A stretch of 64,000 bases of DNA. Origin: Ignavibacteria bacterium (GTDB lineage: Bacteria > Bacteroidota > Ignavibacteria > OLB7). The DNA is taken from assembly GCA_020635205.1 (NCBI GenBank), contig JACKAE010000005.1, positions 310,001 through 374,000 of the forward strand, in the 5' to 3' direction. Below are positions 16,501 to 25,285 of this stretch, piece by piece (the stretch's first letter is position 1; the number at the start of each line of letters is the position of its first letter). The notes beneath the pieces were generated by a model. It worked only from the letters and a program-made list of their open reading frames with translations, made no database searches and was not told where the DNA came from. A program made the position numbers and the translations under genes.

Positions 16501-17394
16501 TTACACATCTTCCGATAAACTCTGCAATCGATCTTTTCGCATCCAAATAATGATCCCAACCATAATTAGGAGAGCTACTGCTGCAACTGGCAAAAGAGCT
16601 GTCAGATCTTCTGGAACCGGGCTATTCTTCATCTCTTGTTGTAGTAGAGGGAGTTCGGGATGAAGGTTAACGAGGAGGACTTGTGTCCCGTTAAACAGCA
16701 TGTGCCCGATGATAACCGGCCAGATGCTCCGGGAAGCCCAAGCCATAAAACCGAAGAAGAGTCCCAGCCCTATCAGGGGAACGATGTTGGTCGGCTCCAT
16801 GTGGATGAGGCCGAAGAGGAGTCCGGTGATCATTATTGCAGCAAACGGTTTCAGTCGATCCTCGAAACTTCGCTGGGCGATTCCACGAAAGAGAACCTCT
16901 TCGCTACAGGCAGGAACAATTGCAACTGAGAAAAAGGCGAGGATGAGCATTGGGATATCCTTACCGACAATCAATTTCTCAGTGATCCAGCTTGTTTCCC
17001 CCTTTGCTTCCTCATACATAGGGCGAAGCGCATCGGGAATCATGTAGAGTTCTTGTGCTGTGATCCAAGCCTCACTCAGAAAATAACAGGCCGCGATGCC
17101 GAGGACGATCATGATAACGTGCGATACCTTCGGAGCACGGATACGGAGTGCTTCTACAGTCCCCAGCGGATGAATCTGTGCTATGAAGAGAGCCGGAAGG
17201 AGCATGAAGAGTATCTGTCCGATTGCAACCGACAGAAGGAAGTTGCGGGAGGAAATCTCAATTTTGCCGGTTACTGTCGAGATTGAGTCGGCAGCTACCA
17301 TCATAATGAGTCCTCCCCCGACGAGATAGGTAACAATCACTATAATAACGCTTAGCCATCCGAAGGAGAAAGGAGAGAGGTTGCTCTTGTTCAT
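16501..17394 (-). CDS. CPBP family intramembrane metalloprotease
   Basis: A 297-residue integral membrane protein with about seven to eight hydrophobic segments. The CPBP (CAAX protease and bacteriocin-processing) signature is complete: motif 1 CSEEVLFRG (EExxxR), motif 2 GLLFGLIHMEP (FxxxH) and motif 3 IGHMLFNGTQ (HxxxN). These residues bind the catalytic metal or activate water in related proteases. In bacteria the family includes proteases, immunity proteins and transcription-linked membrane factors, so the substrate is not predictable. The ATG is at 17394 with a short basic-free N-terminus preceding the first helix. It lies 116 bp before serS on the same strand. Confidence 0.88.
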   Translation of the reverse strand: MNKSNLSPFSFGWLSVIIVIVTYLVGGGLIMMVAADSISTVTGKIEISSRNFLLSVAIGQILFMLLPALFIAQIHPLGTVEALRIRAPKVSHVIMIVLGIAACYFLSEAWITAQELYMIPDALRPMYEEAKGETSWITEKLIVGKDIPMLILAFFSVAIVPACSEEVLFRGIAQRSFEDRLKPFAAIMITGLLFGLIHMEPTNIVPLIGLGLFFGFMAWASRSIWPVIIGHMLFNGTQVLLVNLHPELPLLQQEMKNSPVPEDLTALLPVAAVALLIMVGIIIWMRKDRLQSLSEDV

Positions 17395-17529
17395 GTACGT
17401 TAGCCTTCTGCAGAACTGAGTTGATTGACCAACTTGGTCGAAGGAAAAGTTAGGGGGAATCGGGTTGACTTCTTATCATTATATCGAATCTACTTGCAAG
17501 CGAGTAGGATGGAGTGAAACATACAGGCA

Positions 17530-18942
17530 ATGAAACATACAATCTCAGAGCGGGGGCTTGCCCTCGTAGAAGGACAACTCGGAAAGCTGAAGGGGAGACT
17601 CTCTCCACAAGATGCTGCTACGGCAACCGGCCTCACCCTATCCGAAGCGCAAGATGCTCTCACTCGCCTGATGGAGCTTTACGTAACTCGCGTTAGCTAC
17701 GACGATACCGGACGAATAATCTTCGATTTCGACATGCCGCTCCGTCAGCGTGGGACGAAGACATTGGCCGAGAAGTGGGCGTCGGTTCGGGATCGTCTCT
17801 GGCGTGGCTTTAAAGTCTTCTACAAAATCTGGATTAGCCTAATCCTCATCGTTTTTTTTCTCGTGATGGTTGCGCTTGTTATTCTGTTGATGGTGGCAGC
17901 ATCACGTGGTAGCGATGACGACAGCGACAATGGAGGTGCTGGCAACTTGGTAGGGGGACTTTTCCGGATGATGGGAGAGAGTATGCAGTATATCTTCTGG
18001 ACACGTGCCTACAGCGGAGGCTACGGCGTTGACCAACATGGTTACCGATACCGGCAGGCGAAAGTGCCACAGGGAGTGAAGAGTAAGAAAAAGAGTGGAG
18101 AGAAGTCCTTCCTGATTGCTATCTACGATTTTGCCCTCGGGCCTGAGCGGGCGGAGAGTGATCCACTGGAGAACGAGAGGGAAGCGGCTACCTTTCTGCG
18201 TCAGGAAAAGGGAATCATCACATCTGCGGAAGTTCTCGCCCTTTCAGGAGATAACTTCTCGAAGGCTGAAGAACGGATGGCCGACTATTTGGCTCGCTTC
18301 GGAGGTGAGCCTCGGCTGACTGACGAAGGCGTTGTTGTAGGAGAGTTTGAGGACTTTATCACCCGCTCAACAAATCTGCACGCAGGTGGAGAAGTTGTTC
18401 CCTTCTGGGAGGAGTATGAGGCTCCATATCAGGTAACTGGAAACTCAGGGGGGAGAAACTTCGCGGTTGCCTTCATGGCATTCTTTGTTTTCGGTGCTGG
18501 TTTGCTTCTCGGTCCGGCGGGAGGGATGCTCTCGGAGTTGGTGCAGTTTCATCCATTCTTCGGCACAGAGTTAGCGTCGGTGTTGTTCGGTATCATGCCG
18601 GTGATTTTCGGTCTCTCTTATCTACTCCTTCCCATTCTCCGCGCTCCAATCGTCAAGCGGAAAGAGTCTGCGCGCTTAAAGCGGAATCGAAAGAAGCAGA
18701 TTATGCGATCGATTTTTCTCCACAAAATGTGGAGGACGACACCCGATGATATTTACCTGACGTTGCCCGATAAGGCACGGAAAGAGATCAGCCGGGAAGA
18801 TGTTGAGAAGATCATGACAGAGTTGATGGTTGACTTGCAGGGGGAAATCGAACTTGCCCCAGATGGTTCGCCGATCTATGCCTTCGGTAGACTTGAGCGA
18901 GAGTATCAGGCGGGGGAAGGGGCGAGAAAGTTTTTGAGGTGA
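17530..18942 (+). CDS. Membrane protein of unknown function with winged-helix-like segments
   Basis: A 470-residue protein. The N-terminal about 60 residues (GRLSPQDAATATGLTLSEAQ..ALTRLMELYVTRV) read like a winged helix. They are followed by one transmembrane helix (about 98-124), a cytoplasmic-looking region with SFLIAIYDFALGPERAESD, and a second helical segment of the same kind near residues 210-262 (KGIITSAEVLALSGDNFSKA). A pair of hydrophobic helices follows (about 312-340 and 350-378), then a basic C-terminal domain that may hold a third (EISREDVEKIMTELMVDL). I do not recognise the family. Repeated winged-helix-like modules on a membrane protein suggest a sensing or assembly role, but that is speculation. 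Confidence 0.8.
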   Translation: MKHTISERGLALVEGQLGKLKGRLSPQDAATATGLTLSEAQDALTRLMELYVTRVSYDDTGRIIFDFDMPLRQRGTKTLAEKWASVRDRLWRGFKVFYKIWISLILIVFFLVMVALVILLMVAASRGSDDDSDNGGAGNLVGGLFRMMGESMQYIFWTRAYSGGYGVDQHGYRYRQAKVPQGVKSKKKSGEKSFLIAIYDFALGPERAESDPLENEREAATFLRQEKGIITSAEVLALSGDNFSKAEERMADYLARFGGEPRLTDEGVVVGEFEDFITRSTNLHAGGEVVPFWEEYEAPYQVTGNSGGRNFAVAFMAFFVFGAGLLLGPAGGMLSELVQFHPFFGTELASVLFGIMPVIFGLSYLLLPILRAPIVKRKESARLKRNRKKQIMRSIFLHKMWRTTPDDIYLTLPDKARKEISREDVEKIMTELMVDLQGEIELAPDGSPIYAFGRLEREYQAGEGARKFLR

Positions 18943-18957
18943 TTGGTGGTGAAAAGA

Positions 18958-18995
18958 TTATACCACCAAGGACACAAAGGATCACCAAGGGAGAG
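18958..18995. repeat. ACCAAGGACACAAAGG low-complexity repeat
   Basis: Direct repeats ACCACCAAGGACAC and ATCACCAAGGGAG lie in the short gap between two convergent genes. They belong to the CACCAAGG/CACAAAGG class of interspersed repeats, which also appears at 32921-32965 and, as the complement CTTTGCGTCTTT, at 6300, 30988 and 47770. Confidence 0.45.
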
Positions 18996-18996
18996 T

Positions 18997-20187
18997 TTAT
19001 TCTTCCAGTGCGGTGACTCCGGGCAGTTCTTTCCCTTCGAGGAATTCTAAGGAGGCTCCTCCGCCGGTGGATACGTGGGAGACTTTCTCCTCCAATCCGA
19101 ACAGGGCGATTGCCGCAGCAGAGTCTCCTCCACCAACAATTGTTGTCACGCCACTTTCGGTTGCCGTTGCAAGGCCTTCGGCAACTGCGCGTGTTCCGGC
19201 GGCGAACGGTTCCATTTCGAAAACACCCATCGGACCATTCCAGACAACCGTCTTCGCGCTTGCGATGATTCCGACAAACTCTTCTCTCGTCAGTGGGCCG
19301 ATGTCGAGTCCCATCATGCTCGCTGGAATCTCATCGACCGACACAACTTCGGTTATCGCATCTTCCGCAAATTTGTCGGCGACGACAATGTCGCGAGGTA
19401 GCAGGAGGCGCACTCCCATCTCATCGGCTTTCTTCAACAATTCTCCTGCAAGCCCTACCTTATCTTCTTCGAGAAGTGATGTGCCGATCTCTTTCTCCTC
19501 TGCTTTCAGGAAGGTGAAGACCATTCCTCCACCAACGATAATCGTATCGCACTTCTCCAGCAAGGCGTTAATCACGTCGATCTTCCCCGAAATCTTCGAT
19601 CCTCCAAGAATGGCTACCAATGGCCGCTCCGGGTTGTTTACTGCCTCGCCGAGGTAGGTGAGTTCTTTCAGAAGAAGATATCCAGCTCCTTTCTCCGAAA
19701 CGAACTTCGCAACACCTTCAGTAGAAGCGTGTGCCCGGTGAGCCGTTCCGAACGCATCGTTTACGTATACGTCCGCGAGGCGAGACAACTTTTGTGCGAA
19801 CTCTGAATCGTTCTTCTCCTCTTCGGCGTGGAAGCGGAGATTCTCCAGAAGAATCACGTCGCCGTCGTTCATTTCATTCACCATCTTCTCTACATCTTCT
19901 CCGATGCAGTCTGGGGCGAGGGGAACGTCCTTTTGAAGCAAGTGCGAAAGAGTCTGGGCAGCCGGTTTCAGTGAGAACTTCTCGTTTCGCTCACCTTTAG
20001 GTCTGCCGAGGTGGGACATCAGAATTGCCTTGCCACCTTCGCGAAGAATTTTCTGGATTGTAGGGAGCGACTCCCGGATACGCTTGTCGTCAGTAACGTT
20101 TCCGTTGTCGTCCAGAGGGACGTTGAAGTCCACGCGGACAAGAACTTGGTTGCCTGCAATGGGGAGAGAGTCGATTGAGTGGATCAT
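18997..20187 (-). CDS. pgk: Phosphoglycerate kinase
   Basis: Transfers phosphate between 1,3-bisphosphoglycerate and ADP in glycolysis and gluconeogenesis. The 396 residues are the typical bacterial length. Visible motifs are VRVDFNVPLDDNG near residue 18, SHLGRPKG at 59, LENLRFHAEEEKND, DAFGTAHRAHAST (substrate-binding), LGGSKISGKI with the hinge region, and the nucleotide-binding VWNGPMGVFE and GGGDSAAAI near the C-terminus. The start ATG is at 20187. The gene is not linked to gap, which is 11 kb away. Nothing is unusual in its sequence. Confidence 0.97.
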   Translation of the reverse strand: MIHSIDSLPIAGNQVLVRVDFNVPLDDNGNVTDDKRIRESLPTIQKILREGGKAILMSHLGRPKGERNEKFSLKPAAQTLSHLLQKDVPLAPDCIGEDVEKMVNEMNDGDVILLENLRFHAEEEKNDSEFAQKLSRLADVYVNDAFGTAHRAHASTEGVAKFVSEKGAGYLLLKELTYLGEAVNNPERPLVAILGGSKISGKIDVINALLEKCDTIIVGGGMVFTFLKAEEKEIGTSLLEEDKVGLAGELLKKADEMGVRLLLPRDIVVADKFAEDAITEVVSVDEIPASMMGLDIGPLTREEFVGIIASAKTVVWNGPMGVFEMEPFAAGTRAVAEGLATATESGVTTIVGGGDSAAAIALFGLEEKVSHVSTGGGASLEFLEGKELPGVTALEE

Positions 20188-20261
20188 TGCTTCTTCAGAT
20201 TTCTATAGGAATTGCGTAGGTTCGATACGTTGACGAAGCTACGAAATCGGGAAGAATCGAA

Positions 20262-20519
20262 ATGTTGATAATGACTTCAAATAATAGAAAAAGTCTCCCG
20301 ATACGAGTTTTGCAACACCTACCTTTCCTATGCGCAACTCTTTGCACCTTTCTCCTCCTTCCCAGCAGTGGAAGTGCAGCCCCATCTGCCCAAGAATTTT
20401 TTGATAAGGTTGTGGAGAACTTGTCAAAGCACGAATCGATTTCCTATGATGAATCGATCTCTTATGATGTTGTCTATCGTGTGAAGATCTTGAGAAGGAG
20501 CTTGAAGAAATCATTATAG
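20262..20519 (+). pseudogene. Short secreted ORF, probably a truncated gene
   Basis: An 85-codon frame with a good ribosome site (GGGAAG, 6-9 bases ahead of ATG 20262) and an N-terminal signal peptide (LPFLCATLCTFLLLPSSGSA, cut before APSAQEF). The remaining about 40 residues, EFFDKVVENLSKH followed by ESISYD twice and VVYRVK, read like the start of a larger exported protein. They then end in the basic tail LRRSLKKSL. An 18-bp tandem duplication (20433-20450 and 20451-20468, two mismatches) encodes the repeated ESISYD. I infer a gene cut short by a deletion. A genuine small secreted protein is the alternative. Confidence 0.45.
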
Positions 20520-20600
20520 CCTATCTGAGCACTGATGAGTAACGGATATGTTCAGCGAACGTGAGATGGCAATCCGGTTCGAGATAAACGAGCAACAACT

Positions 20601-21440
20601 ATGACGCCACCTCACACTACTATCGTTGAGCAACCACGCGAGCGGAGTCGACTTCGGCGCAAGGTCGGGCGTGAGTTCTACACACTGAAGCGGAAGGCAG
20701 AGTGGCGGTTCAGTCGCCAGAAGTGGGCGAAGGAGAGGGTGGAAGACGTGCTCCCTTTCAAGTGGAAAGAGCACCGCTCGGTCCTTCTCCGTCCTCTGCG
20801 CGATGTCGACATGTGGCTTCAGCACAACAAGGTGACCAACCTACGTCTTGCCATCAACCAGATCGACGGTCTCTTGATTTGTCCCGACGAAACCTTCTCT
20901 CTCTGGAAACTTGTCGGGAGACCGACAGAGAAGAAGGGCTATCTCACAGGTCTCGTACTCGACAATGGGAAGGTGTCGCAGGGGATAGGGGGTGGCCTTT
21001 GCCAGCTTGGGAACCTCCTCTACTGGATCGCACTCCACACTCCTCTGGTTGTGAAAGAACGATGGCGGCACAGCTACGATGTCTTCCCCGACGTTAACCG
21101 AACACTCCCCTTCGGTAGCGGAGCAACGCTTGCCTACAACTATATCGACCTCCAGCTCTTCAATCCAACAAGCCAGACGTTTCAGATCAACCTTCGGCTG
21201 AGCGATACGCACCTGCACGGATCAATCTTCTCCGACCTCCCCTCACGCTACGACTACGAAGTTTTCGAGACCGACCACGCATTCCGCCATCAGTGGTGGG
21301 GAGGCTATACGCGGCACAACAGAATCTGGCGAAGAGTAACTGACCGGGAGGGGGGAGAAGAACGGGTAGAGCTTGTGACAGAGAATCATGCGATTATGAT
21401 GTACGAGCCGATGTTGCCTGAGGCCACTCCGTATAGTTAA
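20601..21440 (+). CDS. VanW family protein
   Basis: A 279-residue protein with the VanW signature: RNPLRD-like LRPLRDVDMWLQHNKVTNLRLAI, DETFSLWKLVGRPTEKKGYL, and QGIGGGLCQLGNLLYWIALHTPL, then FPDVNRTLPFGSGATLAYNYIDL in part. The family takes its name from an accessory gene of some vancomycin-resistance clusters. Its biochemical role is not established, and no other van genes are here, so no resistance phenotype should be inferred. The basic N-terminus lacks a clear signal peptide. The gene starts 81 bp after the truncated ORF upstream and has no obvious operon partner. Confidence 0.88.
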   Translation: MTPPHTTIVEQPRERSRLRRKVGREFYTLKRKAEWRFSRQKWAKERVEDVLPFKWKEHRSVLLRPLRDVDMWLQHNKVTNLRLAINQIDGLLICPDETFSLWKLVGRPTEKKGYLTGLVLDNGKVSQGIGGGLCQLGNLLYWIALHTPLVVKERWRHSYDVFPDVNRTLPFGSGATLAYNYIDLQLFNPTSQTFQINLRLSDTHLHGSIFSDLPSRYDYEVFETDHAFRHQWWGGYTRHNRIWRRVTDREGGEERVELVTENHAIMMYEPMLPEATPYS

Positions 21441-21669
21441 TACCAAATTCGGCTAAGGGATTGATATTCGTAATCTGTAGTAGAACTTCCCACCGTTACT
21501 CGAACCTAATCCCACCAACAGTTAAGGTTCCCTCTCGATCTTTCCCTGAAGAAACAGCCGTGATCCTTATCGGTTATTGGAGCAAGTGAAGAGTTCACAG
21601 GATAATCTTCTGTCCTTCGCTTTAATGAACTATTCAACGCAAACTTTCTTCAACAGGACAAATAACACC

Positions 21670-22593
21670 ATGAGATTTGTTTCGCTTTGCACTGTAATCC
21701 TCGTTAGCTCTCTTCTCCTTCCTTTCTCTCTACAAAGCCAAACTCTCCCGAACGAAAGTTTCGAGGAGTGGACTTCATCTGGAAGACCTGCCCCGTTCGA
21801 CTGGGAAGAGCCGACTGGTTGGAAGTCAAATAACGGGGTAACAGAGTTTAGCCAGATTGGGGTTTTTCGCTCTCCCTATTCTCGTACGGGAGACTATGCT
21901 GTCTCAATTAGAACGGTAGGTCTCTTCGGTGAGGATGTCCCTGGTATGATGGCGAATGGGAATCCTGAACTGGATTTCTCTACATATTCAGTCAACATTA
22001 ACAGTGCTGGAACACCAATAACTGGGCAGCCTTCGAGTTTGACAGGGTACTATCAGTATAGCTCGACAACGGCAGGTGATTCGGCGTTGGTACAGGTGAT
22101 CTTGAAAACGTACTACCCGGCGACGGCTACATCAGAGGTTGTTGGCAGTGGTGAAATTTGGCTTAAACCATCTGAAGAATATCGCAAGTTTGAAATTCCG
22201 ATTGTCTATCCAAATGATGGGACTCCAGATTCAGCAGCAGTCATATTCTACTCAACCTCGCCTGAGAGTCCACTGCCGGGAGGCATGTTAATTCTGGATG
22301 ACATTGCCTTCAACGCCTCTTCCAGCGTAAACAGTAGTGCTCAGGGAGATATCTCTGTTTCGCTCTATCCAAATCCGGCCTTCAATACAATCCACGTAGA
22401 ATTTTCGGAAGTGCCAATCCAGCCATCACACTTTATAGTGCACGATCTACTTGGCCGCACAGTTTTGGTGAAGGAGTTGAGTGGAGAGAACAATTCTGTT
22501 GAGGTTGATCTGCCGGAAGGTCTCTATCTTTATCAGATTACGAGGATGAGTGGAGAGTCAACGGTTGGCAGCATTGTAGTGCAACAACGGTAG
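21670..22593 (+). CDS. Secreted protein with type IX (Por) C-terminal sorting domain
   Basis: Begins at ATG 21670, which places a signal peptide (MRFVSLCTVILVSSLLLPFS, cut near LQSQ) at the N-terminus; the upstream TTG start at 21577 does not. The middle domain has the SFEEWTSSG..PFDWEEPTGW start and GMLILDDIAFNA end of the PCMD-like carbohydrate-binding proteins of Bacteroidota. The last about 80 residues are a type A sorting domain: VSLYPNPAFNTIHVEF, then IVHDLLGRTVL, GLYLYQIT and a short final strand IVVQQR. The 307-residue protein is therefore expected on the cell surface or in the medium through the type IX system, and it supports the taxonomic guess. Substrate unknown. Confidence 0.85.
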   Translation: MRFVSLCTVILVSSLLLPFSLQSQTLPNESFEEWTSSGRPAPFDWEEPTGWKSNNGVTEFSQIGVFRSPYSRTGDYAVSIRTVGLFGEDVPGMMANGNPELDFSTYSVNINSAGTPITGQPSSLTGYYQYSSTTAGDSALVQVILKTYYPATATSEVVGSGEIWLKPSEEYRKFEIPIVYPNDGTPDSAAVIFYSTSPESPLPGGMLILDDIAFNASSSVNSSAQGDISVSLYPNPAFNTIHVEFSEVPIQPSHFIVHDLLGRTVLVKELSGENNSVEVDLPEGLYLYQITRMSGESTVGSIVVQQR

Positions 22594-22667
22594 TGATGTA
22601 TCTCGCGTAGAACTTCATTCTACGTGCCACAAGTCCAAATTCACATCTAATATGAAGTAAAGAAGAC

Positions 22668-23213
22668 ATGGCACACATTGCGCTCAAGAATGAAGATATT
22701 CCCGGAATTTCTGGTTTGCTCTACAACCGACCCGACACGGCTGCGCCCTTAATGCACTTGGCTCAGACGATTCTGCGGGGACCTTCAACGTTAAGTGAGG
22801 GGGAACGTGAACTAATTGCCGCTTCGGTCTCCAACTGGAACGGCTGCCATTTCTGTTTCTCGTCGCACGGTGCGGCGGCGGCTGTACTCCTCAATCGTGA
22901 TATTGATTTGCTCGACGATATACGTGAGGGACTGAAGGAGACAGAAGTGAGTGGGAAGATTCGTGCCTTACTCGTCGTGGCGCAGAAAGTGCAGATCAAC
23001 GGTAAAGAGGTGACGGCTGACGATATTGCGAGAGCAAAAGAGGAGGGAGCAACCGACGACGAAATTCACGATACCGTTCTGGTTGCCGCAGCCTTCTGCA
23101 TGTATAACCGTTATGTTGACGGTCTTGGGACGTGGTCTCCAAAGGAAAAAGAAGCCTATCGTGAATCGGGGGAGCGATTGGCGAAGTATGGGTATGGTAC
23201 GCGAAAATCGTAG
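22668..23213 (+). CDS. AhpD-like / carboxymuconolactone decarboxylase family protein
   Basis: A 181-residue cytoplasmic protein of the alkylhydroperoxidase AhpD superfamily. The redox signature is GCHFCFSSHGAAAA (CxxC followed by SxxH) near residues 63-76. The ERELIAASVSNWNGC lead and the later ALLVVAQKV and VAAAFCMYNRYVDGL helices are also characteristic of peroxidase-related members. Such proteins reduce peroxides with a thiol pair; the physiological reductant is not visible here. The ATG at 22668 is preceded by a weak AAGTAAAGAAG site. The final codons and the TAG (23211-23213) lie in a long palindrome shared with the convergent CLC gene. Confidence 0.85.
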   Translation: MAHIALKNEDIPGISGLLYNRPDTAAPLMHLAQTILRGPSTLSEGERELIAASVSNWNGCHFCFSSHGAAAAVLLNRDIDLLDDIREGLKETEVSGKIRALLVVAQKVQINGKEVTADDIARAKEEGATDDEIHDTVLVAAAFCMYNRYVDGLGTWSPKEKEAYRESGERLAKYGYGTRKS

Positions 23214-23254
23214 GGACATGGCGCGCCATGTCCCTACGATTTTCACATACCATC
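23193..23254. repeat. 62-bp palindrome carrying the stop codons of two convergent genes
   Basis: The two arms (23193-23223 and 23224-23254) are inverted copies with about two internal mismatches plus frayed ends, and the central 40 bases form a perfect palindrome around CATGGCGCGCCATG. The AhpD-like gene ends with TAG at 23211-23213 and the CLC gene with TGA at 23243-23245, both inside. It probably acts as a bidirectional terminator. The CGTAGGGACATGG half resembles palindromes interspersed in many other bacterial genomes. Confidence 0.75.
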
Positions 23255-25285
23255 GGTCTCTCTCCGACATATCTCCCGAACCTTCGCAACGGCCTCACCC
23301 TCTTCTGCGACAACCGCCAAAATATCTCCTACCTGTAGGATCGTATCTCCGCGCGGAATCAGCAAACGTCCCTTCCGCTGAATCGAAGCAATCACGCAAT
23401 CGTGAGGCCAGGCGATTTGGCTAACAGTCCGGCCAACGCACGATGCAGCCGGCTCGATAGTAATCTCGTGAACGTCTACGCGGCCAATTTCGCCGATGCG
23501 AACTTGGCGTGCTTTATGGCGCAATCCAGCCCGCTTGCTGAGGGCGGCGTCGTAGGCTTGCACAACTTCTGTTCGACGGAGCATACCAACCATCTTTTTC
23601 GAATTCCGTGGATCGACAACGGGGAGACGCCCAATATCGCGCACCCCCATTTTTCGTAGAGCTGATCCGATGGTCTCGTCAGGTTCTGTCACCACAACGT
23701 CCCGAGTGCAAATCTCTCCAACCGTCACATGCTTCCCTTCCGGCTCCTTATGTTCAGTCTCCCACTCTTCAATATCTCCAACCGTTAGAATGCCAACAAG
23801 TTCACCCTGTGCGTTTAGCACCGGTAAGCCGTGGGCGTGAAGGTTGATTAATCGCCCTTTTGCGAAGATAATAGAGTCGGTTTCGTGGAGCGTTTCCTGT
23901 ATTCGGCGCATCACCTCGCCGACAGTGATCGAGTCGAGCAGATCAACGTCCCGTCCACGCTCAATCCGAATACCTTTCCGTAGTAAGCCGAGCGTGTAGA
24001 CCGATTCGGGACGGAAGCGTTGAGAGATCAACATGCTGATGACCACAGCGAACATTAACGGGAGGACGATACGGTAGTCGTGCGTCATCTCGAAGAGGAG
24101 AAGGATGGCGGTGAGGGGGGCGTGAACTGCACCAGCAAGTGTGGCAGCCATGCCAACCATTGCGAAGGCAGGGGGTAAAATGCCGAGCCCGGGAAAAAGG
24201 TATTCCGCAACTGCTCCGTACGCCGCGCCGAGAGCAGCTCCTAAGAAGAGGGATGGGGCAAAGACTCCACCGTAAAATCCGCCGCCGATACTAATTGGTG
24301 TTAGGATTAGCTTTGCAACGAGCAACACGAGGAAGAAGAGAATGCCGGCATCTCTTCCGTTTAAGATTCCCTCAATCGTCTCGTAGCCAACACCGAAAAC
24401 TTCGGGCAGAAAGATGCCAACAATTCCAACTGCAAGTCCGGCTGCCGCTGGCTTCACCCACCGAGGGACTTGCCACGAGCCGAAGAGGTCGTGAGCTTTA
24501 TAGAGAAGGTTGACGTAGAGTGCGGAGATAGGGCCGGCGATTGCGCCGAGGCCAAAGTAGAGACCGAGTTCCCAGATGGAGTTCAATTCGTAGGCTGGCA
24601 CGTGGAATGCTGGCTGGGGGCCTTCCACTGCCTGCGTAAAGACTGACGAGACAACGGCGGCCATCACCACCACACTGAGTGCGCTGCCGCCGATTTCACC
24701 GAGAATTAACTCTAACGCAAAGAAGACCCCAGCGAAGGGGGCGTTGAAGGCGGCTGCAATTCCGGCGGCGGCTCCGGCCGCTACCAGAGCACGAACACGT
24801 TCGTCGGAGAGGTTGAACCACTGCCCTACCATCGAACCAATGTTCGAGCCAATTTGTACCGAGGGATCTTCCGGGCCGACCGACGCACCACTTCCGATAG
24901 AGATTGCTGCTGCCGCTGTTTTTGCAGGAAGAAGTCGATAGCGGAGGCGTCCTCCGGCGAGAGCAACCGACTCGATAATGCCGGTTACTCCTTCGCGTCG
25001 CTCGCGACCAATCAGGTAGCGTCCCATCAATCCAACGATCAGCCCCCCAATCACTGGAACCAGCGCAATTCCCCAAGCTCCGAGTGAATCCAGCAATTCA
25101 CCTCCATCAACCAGAATCAGGTGGTGAACTCCGTTGATAAGGAGTTTAAAGAGCCAGATGCCGACGCCACTTGCCAGCCCTACCAGAAGCGCGAGTACAC
25201 CCAAGAGGACAGGGGCAGGAGGCTGCAACCGGTCGAGCCAGGCAGCTATGGAGGGGACAATATGAGAGCGGCGGAATGTTGTCAC
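23243..25285 (-). CDS. CLC-type chloride channel/transporter with CBS and TrkA-C domains
   Basis: A 680-residue inner-membrane protein. Residues about 25-430 form the CLC fold with roughly ten hydrophobic helices. The gating-glutamate motif reads GPEDPSVQIGSNIG (Glu139), where ClcA has GREGP, and the later pore motif GGFYGGVFAPSLFLG is conserved. Two CBS domains follow (about 455-510 and 518-575; landmarks GLPVLNAQGELVGILTVGD and GRLPVVDPRN). A TrkA-C/RCK_C domain (about 605-672, landmarks VGRTVSQIAWP, IPRGDTILQVGDIL) closes the protein. These soluble domains usually bind nucleotides or ions and gate transport. Start is GTG at 25285. Whether it is an H/Cl antiporter or channel is undecided. 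Confidence 0.92.
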   Translation of the reverse strand: MTTFRRSHIVPSIAAWLDRLQPPAPVLLGVLALLVGLASGVGIWLFKLLINGVHHLILVDGGELLDSLGAWGIALVPVIGGLIVGLMGRYLIGRERREGVTGIIESVALAGGRLRYRLLPAKTAAAAISIGSGASVGPEDPSVQIGSNIGSMVGQWFNLSDERVRALVAAGAAAGIAAAFNAPFAGVFFALELILGEIGGSALSVVVMAAVVSSVFTQAVEGPQPAFHVPAYELNSIWELGLYFGLGAIAGPISALYVNLLYKAHDLFGSWQVPRWVKPAAAGLAVGIVGIFLPEVFGVGYETIEGILNGRDAGILFFLVLLVAKLILTPISIGGGFYGGVFAPSLFLGAALGAAYGAVAEYLFPGLGILPPAFAMVGMAATLAGAVHAPLTAILLLFEMTHDYRIVLPLMFAVVISMLISQRFRPESVYTLGLLRKGIRIERGRDVDLLDSITVGEVMRRIQETLHETDSIIFAKGRLINLHAHGLPVLNAQGELVGILTVGDIEEWETEHKEPEGKHVTVGEICTRDVVVTEPDETIGSALRKMGVRDIGRLPVVDPRNSKKMVGMLRRTEVVQAYDAALSKRAGLRHKARQVRIGEIGRVDVHEITIEPAASCVGRTVSQIAWPHDCVIASIQRKGRLLIPRGDTILQVGDILAVVAEEGEAVAKVREICRRETDGM

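Noticed and set aside
20601..21440. Vancomycin-resistance locus suggested by VanW
   Set aside because: No ligase, dehydrogenase, dipeptidase or two-component genes are near; VanW-family proteins occur widely without resistance.
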